From: Turbatrix aceti
Lineage: Eukaryota; Nematoda; Chromadorea; Rhabditida; Panagrolaimidae
Direction: 5' to 3'
Length of the DNA: 64,000 bases
NCBI GenBank assembly: GCA_963969345.1
Contig: OZ017766.1
Coordinates: 3,472,001 to 3,536,000, forward strand
Below the pieces are notes generated by a model. The model saw only the letters and a list, made by a program, of their open reading frames with translations. It was not told the origin of the DNA and searched no databases. Positions 44,144 through 57,700 of the stretch are shown here, one piece after another; the stretch's first letter is position 1, and each line of letters opens with the position of its first letter. A program made the translations under genes and the position numbers.

Positions 44144-47100
44144 CTCCGCTTCGACGTCGGTCGTCCGGGGAGCACGCAAACCGCCGCGTCCACTGCCCAT
44201 CAACGGCTTCGACAAAGCCGTCTTCTGCGGTAACAACAGAATTGCTGCCAACTTTCAGAACTGCATTCGTCTTCACGACACCGACCAGCACGGAGTTCGC
44301 GTCAACGACATTCGCTTCGAAGGCATCGCGCACTGCGTTCAGACCTCCCCGGATTTCCGATACCTAATCGTCAGCATCGACGAATCAAAAAACGCCAAAA
44401 TCGTCATCTATGACACGATGAACATAACAACGCCCCAGCTAGAGTTCGTCACGCCGTAAGTGATGCCCCTGTGTCCTGGTTGGAAGCCAAAACCTTTCCA
44501 GAATCCTGGCAACCCAAATACGCATCAGCCTGACCAGTGAGACGATGCTTCTCTTCGGGGAGATAGAAGCGGATGGCGGCAGCACCGCCGCCATCCACAT
44601 CTTCACCCTCGAGGGCAAGATCGTAGCTGCCACGTCCATCACGCAGGTCACAAAATCGAGTCACTACGAGACGTCTTTCTGCCCGGCTGACGAGACCATC
44701 TGCTGCCTAATCACCGACACCCAGTGCTACCTGCTCCGAGTCACCACCAAGGTCATCACGACCTTTTCTACGATAAACTTCACCGATCTGACGTGCCATG
44801 CATGGGCCGATGACGTCACGCTCTCATTCGGCACCAAGGACGGATTGCTTAGGCTCTACCGAGAAACCGTGCCGCTCAACGTCATCAACCTGAGAGAACT
44901 CGAAGACAGTCTTGTCGGGGAGTTCAACGCCAGCGACGCATGTGTCGTCCAAATGTATTCTACCGATCAGACACTGCTCGTTTACGTTCAAGTGGGGGTG
45001 ATATTCGTATTCCCCGCAGGCAGTCTGGATGATCGCTGGAACCATGCCAAAGCTATTGTCGTTCGTTTATTGTTTCCTTTAACACTCCGTATTTCCAAAC
45101 TCAATAACAACTTCAGGTAAACTCGCTCCATCCGAAGGCGTGCTGCCGATTTCTTCACATGAACCAGGACAACGATTTGATTCTCTACGGCGACGGCGAG
45201 GCCATGTACATGTGCAACATCCACTACGCCGAGGCCGTCTGCGATAACGGAATGCAGCTCGTGGCGGCTAAGAACGCTAAAGCCGTTCGACAGATCGCCT
45301 ACGAACCGAGATCCAAAAGAGTCGCCACCTTCGACACCGAAGGTCTGGTTATCGTGGCTTCTACCGTTACGAGGTAATCTCCCTAATCTTCATAATAAAA
45401 AACATTTTTTACTACCAAATTCTAGACGCACCATCTCACACGGTCTAATCGAGTCGTGCGCAGGCGTCGCCCTGCTGCCAGACGGTCACCACATCGCTAT
45501 CGCTACCGAGGAGCACGTCGCGGTCTACGACGTTCTAGTGCACGAGCTGCGTAAGTCTACGGTCATCTGGGACACGCCAGTTCAGGCGCTGACGGCCAAC
45601 GCCTCGTGTGACACGTTGGCCGTCGCGTCGCCCTCGCTGCTCTCCGTGATCAGCGTGGAAGGCTTCACCCTGGTCTTCGAGATCGAGCTCGAGTCGAAAC
45701 AGGACATCCTCGCACTCAAGTGGTCCGCATCCGGCAACTTCATCGGCATACTCGCAAACAAGGACTCCGTGCACCTGGTGAATGCAAAAACCCGCACTCT
45801 CGTCTGGATGCGGGAATTCAAGCTTCGGTTCTTCGTCGACATCGCCGTCCACGACGAAATCGTCCTCGCGCTAGGCAACAAATTCACGGTCGCCACGATC
45901 TACAACGGCAAGGAGCACGAGCCGATGAACGTGCACTACGAAGACGTCAGCTTCAACAGCATGTCCACGACTGTCACGTCCACCCTCGAGGGCTACTACT
46001 ACGGCACCAAGATGGGCACTCTCCTCCGCGTCCAGGCAGACAACATAGAAAACGTCCAACTCATCCGAATGGGCATCCTGGCAGGCATCTGCCGAGCCGA
46101 GTGGATCGTCGACGAGAACATCATCATCACGGGGCACGACGACGGCTCGCTCCTCTTCATCGACCTCTGCTACCTGCGCAACCTGTCGAGAGACGAGGAC
46201 ATGAACGATCACCTGCACGAGGACACGGTGCTCTGCCGCATCGACGAGTTTCAAGACTACGTGAGTTCGCGCGATCAAAAAAAAGAAAATCAGGCATCTT
46301 GCAGAGATTTTGCGTCAAGGAACTCACAGCCGAAAGAAACCTGATTCGGGAAAGCTGCAAGCGCGTCTTTGACGCATACAAAGCGCAGAAAGAAGACGAA
46401 ATTCGTCACCTGCAGACGACCCTGGAGGAGTACATAAAAGCCATGCAGGAAAAAATCAAGGTAATAGAGCACAAACGGCTAACAAAAGTATAAATCGGGC
46501 ACTTTAGACAATGGAAGCAAGGTACGATGCCAGCCAAGTCGCGAAAGAGGAGGCAATCGCCCAGCTCAAAGACGGGTTTCAAAAAAACATCGCGGAACAA
46601 CGAACGTACTACGAAAACATGATAAATGATCAAATTAGGTAACATAACGGAAATGGGCGTCTTCTGAACATCTTCTGTTGAAAAGGACTATTTCAGCGTG
46701 TCGCTGGATAAAGAAGAACAGGCGACAGCAGAGCGACAAACGTTGCGCGAAGAACACGCAGAACACGTTAGGCAACTCCAGGCACGATTTGCAGACGAAC
46801 GGAAACAGTACGACAAACACATTGTGGATCTCAAAGCGAAAATCGAAAAAGTAAGTTGATGCAAAAAATATGCAGAAGTTTTACTGTATTACTGTACTTA
46901 CTTCACAAAACACAAAAAAAAGTTACTTTAGTTACGCGCCGAAGTTTTTCAAGGCGAAGCGGAGAAAAAATTGCTTCGATACAACATGGTCGACAAAGAA
47001 CGCCAAATGCTATCCAAAATGCAGCATTTGCAAGAAAAATTTCAACATGAAAGAAACCAAATCGCGGATAAGATCAAAGACCTCAAAGCAACGGTTGGCA

Positions 47101-47709
47101 CGCTCAGAAAGCGTTAATCCCCAAATTCTCGCATTTTTTAGATCCTCGTCATCGAAAATGAGAAATCCGCCGAAATCGGCAACGTTAGGGCCCAAAAGAT
47201 TCGACTAGAAGCTCTCACCGACGAACTGGCAGAAAATCAGACAATTTTTGACGAAAAAAACACGGAAATTGAAAAAGTAAAAAGTGCAAAAAAACAAAAC
47301 AAAAAACCTCCAAAAACGTCTTTCAGCTTCAAGAAAAACAGAAGACGCTACAGAAGGAATGCGACACGCAAGCCAAAACCATCGAACGGCAGACGCAAAA
47401 ACTGACCATTCTGACGACGGATATCGGACAGGAAAGAACTTTGGTGAGCTCTCGAAAATTCGGCGGGGAGAAAGAAAATTGTTTTTGTTGCGAGCAATCT
47501 GCGAAGAAAGCGCGGGATTTGCGCAAATTCAAATAACTGGCATTTTTCAGCGAAGAACCGCCGAAGGCAAGCTTCGCATCTTCGAAGCCATGGTCGAAGC
47601 CATGTCTACCGAAATTTACGATTCCAAAAAGCTGGAGAAGAATGCCCTTGCCATGCTGGCATTTTTCAAGTCACCGAATCCTCTGCTGAAACAAAAGTCG
47701 AGAAAGTAG
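44061..47709 (+). CDS. CFAP57: CFAP57 (WDR65)-like WD40 and coiled-coil protein
   Basis: Eleven exons: 44061-44455, 44502-45060, 45117-45373, 45426-46260, 46305-46460, 46508-46638, 46697-46850, 46932-47093, 47142-47276, 47327-47443, 47551-47709. From ATG 44061 they give about 1019 residues; the true start may be at 43610. The first two thirds form a beta-propeller region starting INGFDKAVFCGNNRIAANF, with degenerate WD-like repeats. The last third is a continuous coiled coil from FCVKELTAERNLI to the end, rich in Glu, Lys and Gln, each piece on its own small exon with mostly 44-81 nt introns. This order fits CFAP57, an axonemal protein needed for assembling inner dynein arms in motile cilia and flagella. 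CFAP43/44 share the layout and cannot be excluded. Donors at 45061 (GTTCGT) and 47094 (GTTGGC) are unusual. Confidence 0.8.
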
Positions 47710-48106
47710 TCAGGTTTTTTTGCCGCACATTGTGTTTCTTCATTTCTTCGGACATGTGGATATTTTCCTGCTAGTTTGCACTTCGTTATGACCTTATCCA
47801 AAACCGGACTTCTTGGCGGCATACCAGATGGTCTGCGCGCCTATTTTTTCTGTGACAGGTGTTCTATGTTTTTTTTGGTGTTGTACGCGACACCTTCCAA
47901 ACCCCATTTTTTGACCTCTGACTTTTTTGGGGCAAAAACAGTGCAAAAAAATCTGTTTAACTAGAAATTCAGTGCCCCCAAATCCCGGTGATTCAAGTCG
48001 GACTTCATTCTGATCTTTGGACTGGAGACGAGATAGGAGTGATAAATAATTTATGAACGACGCTAGAGAAAAGGATACCCGAATTGTGCGGAGGCGAGTT
48101 GAGTAG
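47710..48106. other. Convergent spacer
   Basis: 3' flanks of the CFAP57-like gene (+) and the Ras gene (-). Nothing else seen. Confidence 0.4.
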
Positions 48107-49017
48107 CTACTGGATGCGGCACTTTTTGCCCTTTTTCTTCGCGGGCGACGACGTGTCTGCCTCGTCGAGGGCGGCATGGCGCTCGGCGGCGCGAAACTTG
48201 CGCACGAGTCTCGCGAGGTCGTGAAACGCCTTGTCGACGTTGAGTCTGAACTTGGCGGAGCACTCGATGTACGGCACACCGAGTTGCCGCGCGACGTCTT
48301 CGCCCTCGGGGGTCGGGATCTGGCGCTCTTCGTCGAGGTCGCATTTGTTGCCCACGAGGATCATTGGGAAGTTTTCCCGGTCCCGAAGGCGGTCGATGTG
48401 TCTGTGCAGCTTTCTGACGTAGTCCAGGCTGAAACCGCTCGATGAAAACCAAACCCGTGTGGCCCAGAGGAAGGGGACTCACCTCTCGCGGTTGGTGACG
48501 GAGAAGACGAGCAGGAAGCCGTCCCCCGTCCGGAGGTACTGCTCGCGCATCGTCGAAAATTCATCCTGGCCGGCTGTGTCGAGGACTGAAAGCAGAATTG
48601 GTTCGGTTAAAATTCAATTTAACTGGGAAAGAGCAAATTTCGTTGAATGCTGGGAATTTTCGCTTTTTCAACAAAAAATCTCAACAAAAAGATAACATTC
48701 AAAAATGTGTAATTTTAAAAGCGCATCGCTGACTCAACAGGAAAAAAAAATTCTGCGGTTGGCTGCGTCACCGGGCAGGTACCTACCTTCGATCTTGCAC
48801 ACGGAGTCGTCGAGGAAGCACTGTTTCGTGTACGAATCCTCAATCGTAGGGTCGTAATCAGCGACAAAATCTGTAAAAAAAATATTTATTTGGAAACAAA
48901 AAACACCTGGGAGTACGAACACTGCTGGACCCACTGAAGAGTGAGTGCGGACTTGCCCACGCCGCCGCTACCGACGACAACGAGGCGAAAGATGTTGTTG
49001 ACGGCGCCTGCTGACAT
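48107..49017 (-). CDS. Ras-family GTPase, R-Ras/M-Ras type
   Basis: Minus-strand exons 49017-48921, 48870-48787, 48585-48483 and 48428-48107 encode 201 residues. The P-loop is GSGGVGKSA at 16-24. Switch I is YDPTIEDSY with Thr41 (Ras Thr35). Switch II is [15 protein letters not shown] with Gln67 (Ras Gln61). NKCD and SAK guanine-binding motifs follow. The tail is polybasic (KKKGKK) with CAAX box CRIQ, so it should be prenylated and membrane bound. [17 protein letters not shown] and the EDSYTK effector loop fit R-Ras/M-Ras better than H/K-Ras or Rap. No activating change is seen at Gln67; the residue equal to Ras Gly12 is Gly18 or its neighbour Ser17 depending on alignment. The first intron starts GTTCGT, which is required to give VQQYFVADYDP. 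Confidence 0.93.
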
Positions 49018-52000
49018 CCAGGCGGGTCTGGCAGAGTCGACTTGAGCACAAGATACGTGTACTGGCGGGTTGCTTCTGAAACCGCGCAAATGCGAGTCCG
49101 ATGTTTTTGGCACGATGCCGGCGACGCGGACGAAAGTAAACAATGAGGCGGCGTGGAAGCGTGCCCGCTGGCACTCTTGATGATTGCCGCGGTGCAAGCG
49201 TGGTAAGTGCCATTGCTGGCGGGTATTAATTTTGTGCATTGGATTGGGCGTGCCGGGCCTCATAGGCATGGATTAGGGGATCAAAGCAGGGTTTTCCTGC
49301 CACCACGGCCCAGGTGACGCGCAATCAAAGAAACAATAAAATTTAATTGAGCCCAATTGGTGGAAGTTCGCAGTCAGTGGAATTCTGTGGAGGCATGATC
49401 CTTTAATCCAAGGAAATATCACGAGCAACAAAAAGTCACCAGAATGCACGTGTTTTCGTCGACTATGAAAAATAAATCACGCTATTCAAACTTTTGTACG
49501 GCGAGAGGCGATCGTAAATCCAATACATGCACCCCCGAAACCATCGCAAAGGCATCTGGAAAACAGACACACTTGCCCGGCGCCGAACGGTTCGCTTTTT
49601 TACAGGGCGCTATTTAATTGATTGAAATCAGACGACCAAGAAGACGAAGGAGGCGGCGAGGACTTCGACAAACAGCAACTTGCACCATCGCCGCTGCAGC
49701 CGCAAGCAACCGGGGGGAGGGGGCATTTACGTCGTCCGTGTGTGTGCAGGCAATGTACAAATCACACGTCTGACGCTTACACGTGTCCAGAAAGGAAGAC
49801 CAATCCCTCGATCGAAGCCCCGGAAAAGTCGCCGGCCGTTTTTTATCACTCGGGACTGCGACACGACTCAGCGCGTCGCAATTGATTGAAGAAAACAAGC
49901 ACGGAGAAGAAAAAGACGACGGCAAATCACGAGTTTTGACGCTCTGTGGAGGCTCTTGGCGTTTTTCGGAAATTAAAAAATTATCACAAGTTTGTGAGTG
50001 GCATCTGACAGTCGCAGATGGTTTTTCTACGAGTTGCCGTGAAGACTGGCGTCCTTTCTGGGTGGAAAACACGACGGAAGGACACGAAGAAAGACATCAA
50101 AGCGCGCCCGGGTGGGAAGTCTGTTCGCGGGGCTCTGCACAAAACAGCCGACTCGCGTCCCCACAAAGGGACGAAAAGTCAGTCAAAGTCCTTACGCACG
50201 ACGTTTTTTGCAGCACTTGTTGAAAAATAACCCCGGACCGGATGCGGGAGGACATAAACGGCAGCTCTCCGGGAGAAAACGGAGCAGAATACGGCAGTGA
50301 TTAGTTTCGGTCACGTGGCACGTGAAAACGAGAGCGATCCAACGGGGTCATGACAAAAAGCGTAACCAGGTAGGTCACTTGGCAGCCAGTTGGCCGATTT
50401 ATTTTTTGTTTTGCTCAAGAAAAGCAAGCACAAAAGTTGAGTCGTCCGTCGCTCGATTGTGTCCTCCTCCTCCCCCCTCGTGCGGGGATGGATCGAGCGC
50501 AAGCAAATCGGCGGCGGCAACAGCTCAACTCGCGCACCACCACTACCACCACCGCACCGCAACTTGCGCACCCCTGTCTGCGCATTTCTTGGCGGGCGAC
50601 GGAGGGGGGGGATGTGACCACTACCGCTGCTCTCACCGACCGCCACCACTCACGGCTTTCACCCGAGCGCAATCAGAGGTGTCATCGACGACTTTCGCGC
50701 ACGCACACGCCGCCGACACGGCAGCGCGATGCGGGGTGGAACACCCGTTTAATTGTCCCCCGCTCCCTTCAAAATTCCAATTTCATCGTCTCCAGATCGG
50801 CGGCTTCGTCAGCGTCTAATTTGGTAATTGGGAATACCTCTCCACGCCCCTGCCCCTGCTCGCCCGTCAAAAGGCCGCTTCCTTCGCGCAAAAAATGAGA
50901 CTAAATACCGCGGTACCACGATTTTTTGTTCACCGAATCGAAAAGACAGAAAGGACTGTATTTGACTGTCTCCTGCAGTCCTTTGGCATCGAAGGAGAAA
51001 GAAAACACTGCTCAGGATCTGACTTGACTCAATTTGGGGTGAATTCGTTTTTTTACTGGAAAATGGATTCCATTTTGCTCTCCAGCAAGCATTTCAAAGC
51101 ATTACAACGCGTCAAACAAGCGAGAGCGGATAAACAAACAGCAGAGGTCCCGGACGGGAGAAAGCCGAGCCGGGGTCAACTCGCCACGCGCCTCCCTGCG
51201 GGGTGCGCAGGAGACACGTTTGCTTTGCAGCACCGCCGGGGCCTCCTTGGTCGATCGAATGACCGGCCCGTCGTCTGCTCACATCAGCGGAATCGGCCGA
51301 GCGGGCGGTTCCAGACGGGGTGCTTCCGCGTGTCCGCAGCGTGGCTTGCACGCGGGCGGACGGGTGCGCGGATGTGCTCTTCCAATCTCGACTTCGACGG
51401 AGGCTCGGCTTGGGCTCGTAAAAATAGACAACAACTTCAGTTTTATGTCGTTGCACGGGAGAAAAAAGAGAGACCATCTGGGACAAAGTAGAGCGGGAGA
51501 CTCCGGCATTTATTTGGTCCACTCGCGGAGGCTCGCATGATCACATTTCACCCCGGGCCATGCATACCCGCAGTTTTTACCCGGAAACAAGGACGTTGTA
51601 CGCACCGCCAGGGCAGGCATTCGTGCCGAAGAGGAATTTGTCAGCTGCAGAGCAAATAAGGGAACTTTGGGAAAAGTGACTGCATCCAGGGCACTACCGG
51701 GTGATCGGAGCGCAATTTGGCCAGATCAAATTGGACAGCCGGGTGGGGTCGTCTGAGAAAACCTGAGATACGGGAAAAGTGCGCCAAGTCCGTGGAATGG
51801 GCGCCAGGGAGACTGACTCATCTCTGCCGGGTCTAGGAAAGCAATTTCAACCATCGGCAGGTGCGTGATGGCGACCACGTCCGCCAGGTGGTGACTCAGC
51901 CGGTCGAAAGACAGACGACAACAGTTATTTTTTTCCGACAATAAAAAACTTGGAAGGGGTTGGTTGTGGCGCTCCGCAGTCGACCTGCAGGTCTCTTCCG

Positions 52001-53211
52001 GCGGTCAAGGCAGGCTGAAGCAGCGAAGATCTGTCGCCGTTACAAAGGCAATCCATCAAGCGCTGCTCATTTGTGCATTCATCACCACCGAGCTTTGATT
52101 TTTTTCTGGACGCAAAATCAATCACCGGTGCTTACTCAACTCATCGGTTGGCAGCGCACAATTACAGGAAAATCATTTGTAAGAACCTAGACACTGGAAA
52201 AATTCAAACTTTAGATGTTCTGTCACCAAAAAGCGGCGCAGGTTTTTTTGAACAAATATAAACAGGCAACAACAAGGTGCCAGTGCCACGGCACATTCCA
52301 GTTTTTTTGTCAACGCACTTGTCACCCTCAGATTCCATGGCCTTTGTGCTCAGAGTTGCAAGCGTTTTCTTAAAAATATCACGTTGCTGACAGCCGAAAG
52401 TTGTTTGTTCAGCAGGCGTTTCATGTCGTCGACCACCACACCCTCGCCCTTGTAATCCAAGGCATTTCGTTAATTTGGCACAAAACGAGAGTCTTTAGCC
52501 TGAGATCGGACTTCCTTTCTTCTTCAGCCCCTTCTTAATGACACGTGTAGGACAGCGCGCCTTGGACCAGCCAGACCACAAAACTTGACTTTTTTTGAGG
52601 GTCTAATTTGGTTAAGAAACTCTTCTGGCACCCGGTGATGTTTTCTGAGCTTCAAAACACAAATTAGAGCAACCATGAAGTCGCATTTGCCACCGCACTT
52701 GAATATTTTTAGGCCTCAAAAAATTAACCAGAAATGTTTGTTTTCGAGTTACCGTAAATCCCGTTGTTGCTTTCTATTTAAGTTGCCAGATTTCCCTCAG
52801 GTCTCGCATTACTTCTGGCACCTTTTTTGCCGTAGTATTCCCACGTCGGGTGATTACCGCCGCTCTAAGCCCCCAAAAAACACTCATTTGATTCCCGTGG
52901 ACCCCCGGGGACATAAGAATCTCGTGATGATTCTATTTTTGCGTGCTGGCTACAATTTCAGGAGAACCACTTCCACTTGTCTCGGGGACGTCGCTAGTTA
53001 GGCGGGTCCACGCTTACCCAACTCGGAAGCGGTAATTGATACTCTCTCGCCTTCGCTGCCAGAACTCGCGGGTTTTTTGGATTTTTTTTGACCTGCTGGG
53101 GGGTTGGTGGTTCGAAGTACACCGGCGCAATCCAGTCCAGTCCGGGCTCGGTGAACTGCTGGGGAGCGTGCGTGCAACTTTGGAAAAGTTCGAAAGCAAC
53201 CTCGTTACTGT
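49018..53211. other. Gene-poor spacer
   Basis: About 4.2 kb with no gene I can support. CAC/ACC triplet runs occur near 50535-50560. Frames up to 198 codons (50895-51491) show no motif. Confidence 0.4.
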
Positions 53212-54773
53212 TACAGTAGTGGCCAAAAGTTTATGACATTGATGTTTTTTCGTTGCTACCTGAGTCAAAAGCATGCGATCCGGTTCAAATTTTTTTTCAA
53301 AAAAGTATGCTAGTACACTGTTAAAATAAGCCACTTACTGTCCTGAAACACAGTATATTGATTACTGTAACGGGCGATGACAATTTTCCTCAAAAGTCAT
53401 TATTTTGTAATCAGTTCAGTTTTAATTTTTTATTACTAGGTAAAACGCTCTGTTATGCTTCTTAGTTATTATTTTGTGTTTCCAAAGTGTTTAGAAGAAA
53501 GATTGTTCAAAGACCGCTCATGAACAGCGTTTGGGATCCCTCGAAAAGGGTCGCCAACGAAGGGTACTGCGCGCATACGCGCGGGTCAGTTTAGCGTCGC
53601 AAATATGGCCGGCAATTGAACAGTAAAAATCTGCAACGTTCAAAAAAGTTCAACCGTGGACTGAGATGAGTAAAAATATTAGTTTGGGGCAAATGGTAAA
53701 AGAAATTCATCTCCAAAGGTCGTCGGTCATGTCTTCGGTGTTAGACCTCAACATCATTTGTTTTACGAAAAACCCGGGATTGAGTGGGTACTGACGTGTA
53801 TCGCTTAGAATATGTTTGCCAAGACCGTAGGCAGTCCAATCAAGCTATATATTGCCATATGCAACCTTCCAGTCTCTTGGAATTCTGCCTAACATTCACT
53901 TATAACGATTTGTGAAATTCGTGTTGTATGAACGATACCGAATTCTCACAGAACCTGAGTAAAAAAAACAAAAAGCTTCAAAATAACATACATCGGTTAA
54001 ATAAAGCATGTAAAAACAAATTTAACACAATATGGACCCCAGTGCAATTTGTTTGTACTATGATGAGATTTCCGAAATGCTATGTTTATTTGTCAAGCAA
54101 AATTCCAAGAGACTGGAGGGTTGCGTATAGCAATATAGAGCTTGATTAGATTGCGCATAGTCTTATCAAACATATTCTACCCGATACACGTCAGTACCCG
54201 TTCAATCCCGGGTTTTTCGTAAGGCAAATGATGTTGGGGTACAATATCGAAGACATGACCGACGACCTTTGAATATGAATTTTTTTTGCAATCTGCCCCA
54301 AACTAATATTTTTACTCATCTCAGTCCACGGTTGAACTTTTTTGAACGTTGCAGATTTTTACTGTTCAATTGCCGGCCATATTTGCGACGCTAAACTGAC
54401 CCGCGCGTATGCGCGCAGTACCCTTCGTTGGCGACCCTTTTCGAGGGATCCCAAACGCTGTTCATGAGCGGTCTTTGAACAATCTTTCTTCTAAACACTT
54501 TGGAAACACAAAATAATAACTAAGAAGCATAACAGAGCGTTTTACCTAGTAATAAAAAATTAAAACTGAACTGATTACAAAATAATGACTTTTGAGGAAA
54601 ATTGTCATCGTCCGTTACGGTAACCAATATACTGTGCCCAAGGACAGTAAGTGGCTTATTTTAACAGTGTACTAGCATACTTTTTTGAAAAAAAATTTGA
54701 ACCGGATCGCACGCTTTTGACTCAGGTAGCAGCGAAAAAGCATCAATGTCATAAACTTTTGGCCACTACTGTA
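53212..54773. mobile_element. Tc1/mariner-type foldback element flanked by TA
   Basis: The element is 53214-54771 (1558 bp). Its ends read CAGTAGTGGCCAAAAG inward and are flanked by TA on both sides (53212-53213, 54772-54773), the target duplication of the Tc1/mariner group; Tc1 itself starts CAGTGCTGGCCAAAA. The arms, about 675 bp each (53214-53888 and 54097-54771), are nearly identical inverted copies around a loop of about 210 bp. I see no transposase frame in arms or loop. The few arm differences (for example AACGGGCGATG against CCGTTACGG near the outer quarter) imply fairly recent formation or gene conversion between arms. Confidence 0.88.
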
Positions 54774-57700
54774 CCTTATTACCGAGCACGTGCATGTGTG
54801 CCCGTCACCTTCCAGGAACTGTCTGACTTTGCTTCCCCCTTCAGTTGACGGTTTGTATCGTTGCTCCGTCCACGCAGGACAAATTCGACGTCACAACTTC
54901 ATTCACGTTTTTTCCAAGTTGTAGTGAGTTTTTTCAGACAACGGGGCCGGCTGGAACTTTGTCAAAAAGCGTTGTCTGCTTCTCCGGGGTCCTTCGAGCT
55001 GCCATTCGTATTCTCAGAATTTTTTATTGCTGCAAAAATTATTTTTTATACAGGCATAGCATTTGCTTTGGATACGCCGGGCATAAAAAATTGAAAACAA
55101 CCGAGTGCTGTGTTGTCATGAATCGGCACGGTTCGTCGAAACGTGGCATAATTTTTGATCGCATTTCGACAGTGCAGACGGCACTCAGAGGCCACTATAG
55201 TCAACAGTTCGTTGCGTGCCAACCCGGTCGACAACTTCGGAGTTGCCAAATTTTTTTTGACAGCACGAAAACAACTCTTGCCTCTCTTTTGTCTCCTGAA
55301 TGCACTTTTAAGCTCCGTGGCCAAATCACGTCTTCCAGGTTGTCATGGAGGGGTCCTGCGACGGAACCGGCGCCAGGACTTCCGAATTCTAGATGCAGCT
55401 CTATTTTTTAAGATAATTTTTCTTTGACAAAATTTGGAAGCGTTAATTAATACGAAAACAATTGCGGGCACAGCAGAATAAGCACGAGTTGCCTGGCTTC
55501 TCCCCGGCGGACTTCGGCATATGATAATTATGGGGATCGTTATGCGACTGGTCCTAATGAAAAACAAGTCTGCGATAAGCTAATGAATTTTTGGCATCAT
55601 ACTTTTCGCTGTGACGATGAGCGTAATTCTTAATTGAGATCAAATGCCACCAGGGAAAATGCCACTATTGCATGCTTGTTTTTTTCTGCAGCAGCACACG
55701 CTTGACGTCTGGGAGGGCCGCCGCGCTTCAGCCCCTAAATTACCAAGTTTTGGTCGTTAAGGGACGGGACGAGACGTCAATCTCTTTGCCTGCGACGTCT
55801 GGCACCTATTTGGGATGCCTCAGCCCGCGGGCCGATGCATCCACTCACCTGTGCCTTCCCCCCGCATTTCCCTGAACTGATCGGCACCCGGAAATGCCGG
55901 AGTCATCGATGGCTCACTGGCCACGCGAGTATCGTGACACGCGATGATAGCGGCTGCAGGCGACGGTCAAAACAAGTGCCGACCGCGTGACAGGCGTATT
56001 TGTGGCCTCTAATCTTTGAGAAACTCCCAGAAAGCCGGGCGTCCTGCCACGCGCACCTCCCCACCCCTCCGAGGTGCTAGAGTATGCATTTTTGTTTTAA
56101 TGTTATTGTTGTCCTGTTGGAACCTAAGCGGCGCTGTTCTTCGGCCTTTTTGCCTTTCTTAGCTTGAGGACTTTTCTGACATCACGTCACGACTTCTGCT
56201 AATCTTCAAGTGTGAGGCTTTGTTTTTCGCATTATTTTCGAGTTTTCTGAAAATACCGTGCCACCGTGTTGATGACTTCTGATTGGCCTCGGGGGATCTA
56301 ATTGGTTACCTGTTGTTTTCCAGTTCTGGTTCCCGGGAGAGATAATTAGAGCTCCAAATATAAATTTCCAGTTATCGTAAACAATTTTCACCTTGATAGG
56401 TAATCGCTGTACAGTTCCGTCCCCCCCGTTCCGAACTGTGCTATGATCGGGAACTGCCCTTTATTCCCGCACGCTTGAATCCTTTCACCTGAGCTTTGTG
56501 CCACAGTCGAGCGCGTATCAATTATCCACGTATGCTTCGGCGCGACGAAGCGAAACCCCTCAGAGGACACGTGAAAGTTTACGCCGACCGGCAACAAAGG
56601 CGAAACGTTTCTCTCTCCTTGCCGTCGTCAATGTCAAACGCTCCTCTCAAGTGTGGCGGAAAATTTTTCCCCGACGCACACGTGTGCCTTGCAAGAGGGC
56701 CGGGCTGCCGGAATAGCCGGGCGACGTGCTAATTAGTGGAACTCGCAAGGCCGTCCTTAGACCAACCGTAGCTCGATGACAACACCGCCACAGGCACCAC
56801 CACCACCACCCTCACTTCTCCCGTCTGGTACGAGAACACATCATCTCTCCGTGCCGTGTCGAGCCGAAATTGTGTTTCGCTGCCGGTCACTGGGCCCTTG
56901 TCCTAAAAAACGGTCGTCACGTGTTTTCAATTAAATAATTTGGCTTTTTTACGAGTTTTTCGAAAAACAAAAATCCGTATCACTTTTGCGCGATCGACAT
57001 CGACTGCGCGAAGGCATGCTTTTTTTCTCTGTGCGTGTTGAAGCTTATTTTTTTTTCATTGACCTCCTAAAATGCCTCTGCGACCTTTGATACTTCTGCA
57101 AAAACGTGCTTAGAATTTCTTACGTTATCCCCTACCTAGGTGACGTAGTCCGTGAAACCCGTTAACAATTCACTGCTGTCAGTTGTAAAAAATTGCGCCG
57201 GTGCACTGAAACCAGCTAATGCGGAAGTGGCTGCAGCGCATCAACAAAGTACAATACATACAACTTTTTTACATCGACGTAATGTCAAAATGAGTTCCCC
57301 AGAATTCGTTGACGACGACGACGACGACGACAACGGCGGACAACAAACACGAGGCAACAACCCATTACGTTCACATGTTTTTTGCGTAAACGTAAACAAA
57401 TCACATTTTAAGGTTCCAGACGCTAATTCATTTTTTCCATTTTTTGAGACTACAATATTTATTTTTAAATCTGTTATTGAAATTAATGAGCAACACATTC
57501 CTGCGTGCGCCAAAAACACAATCGCGAGCTTCTGCCGTAAGCTCGGACACGTCAGAAGTTTCTTTCGCGGCCCAGGACCCTTCTAAATCCTAGCCTGCCA
57601 TGAGTAGTGCTTCCTTTATCACTCTGAGGTGCAGGTTAATCTGCGCGAGGTCTGTTCTGCTTCATTCGACTCTTTTGCCAACTCCACTTGGCAATTTGAA

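Noticed and set aside
54845..55411. 188-codon frame next to the Tc1-type element
   Set aside because: I looked for a transposase or other domain and saw none; possible splice sites inside gave no coherent protein.
57152..57586. 144-codon frame with Asp run
   Set aside because: The Asp run is a GAC microsatellite; the rest shows no coding character.
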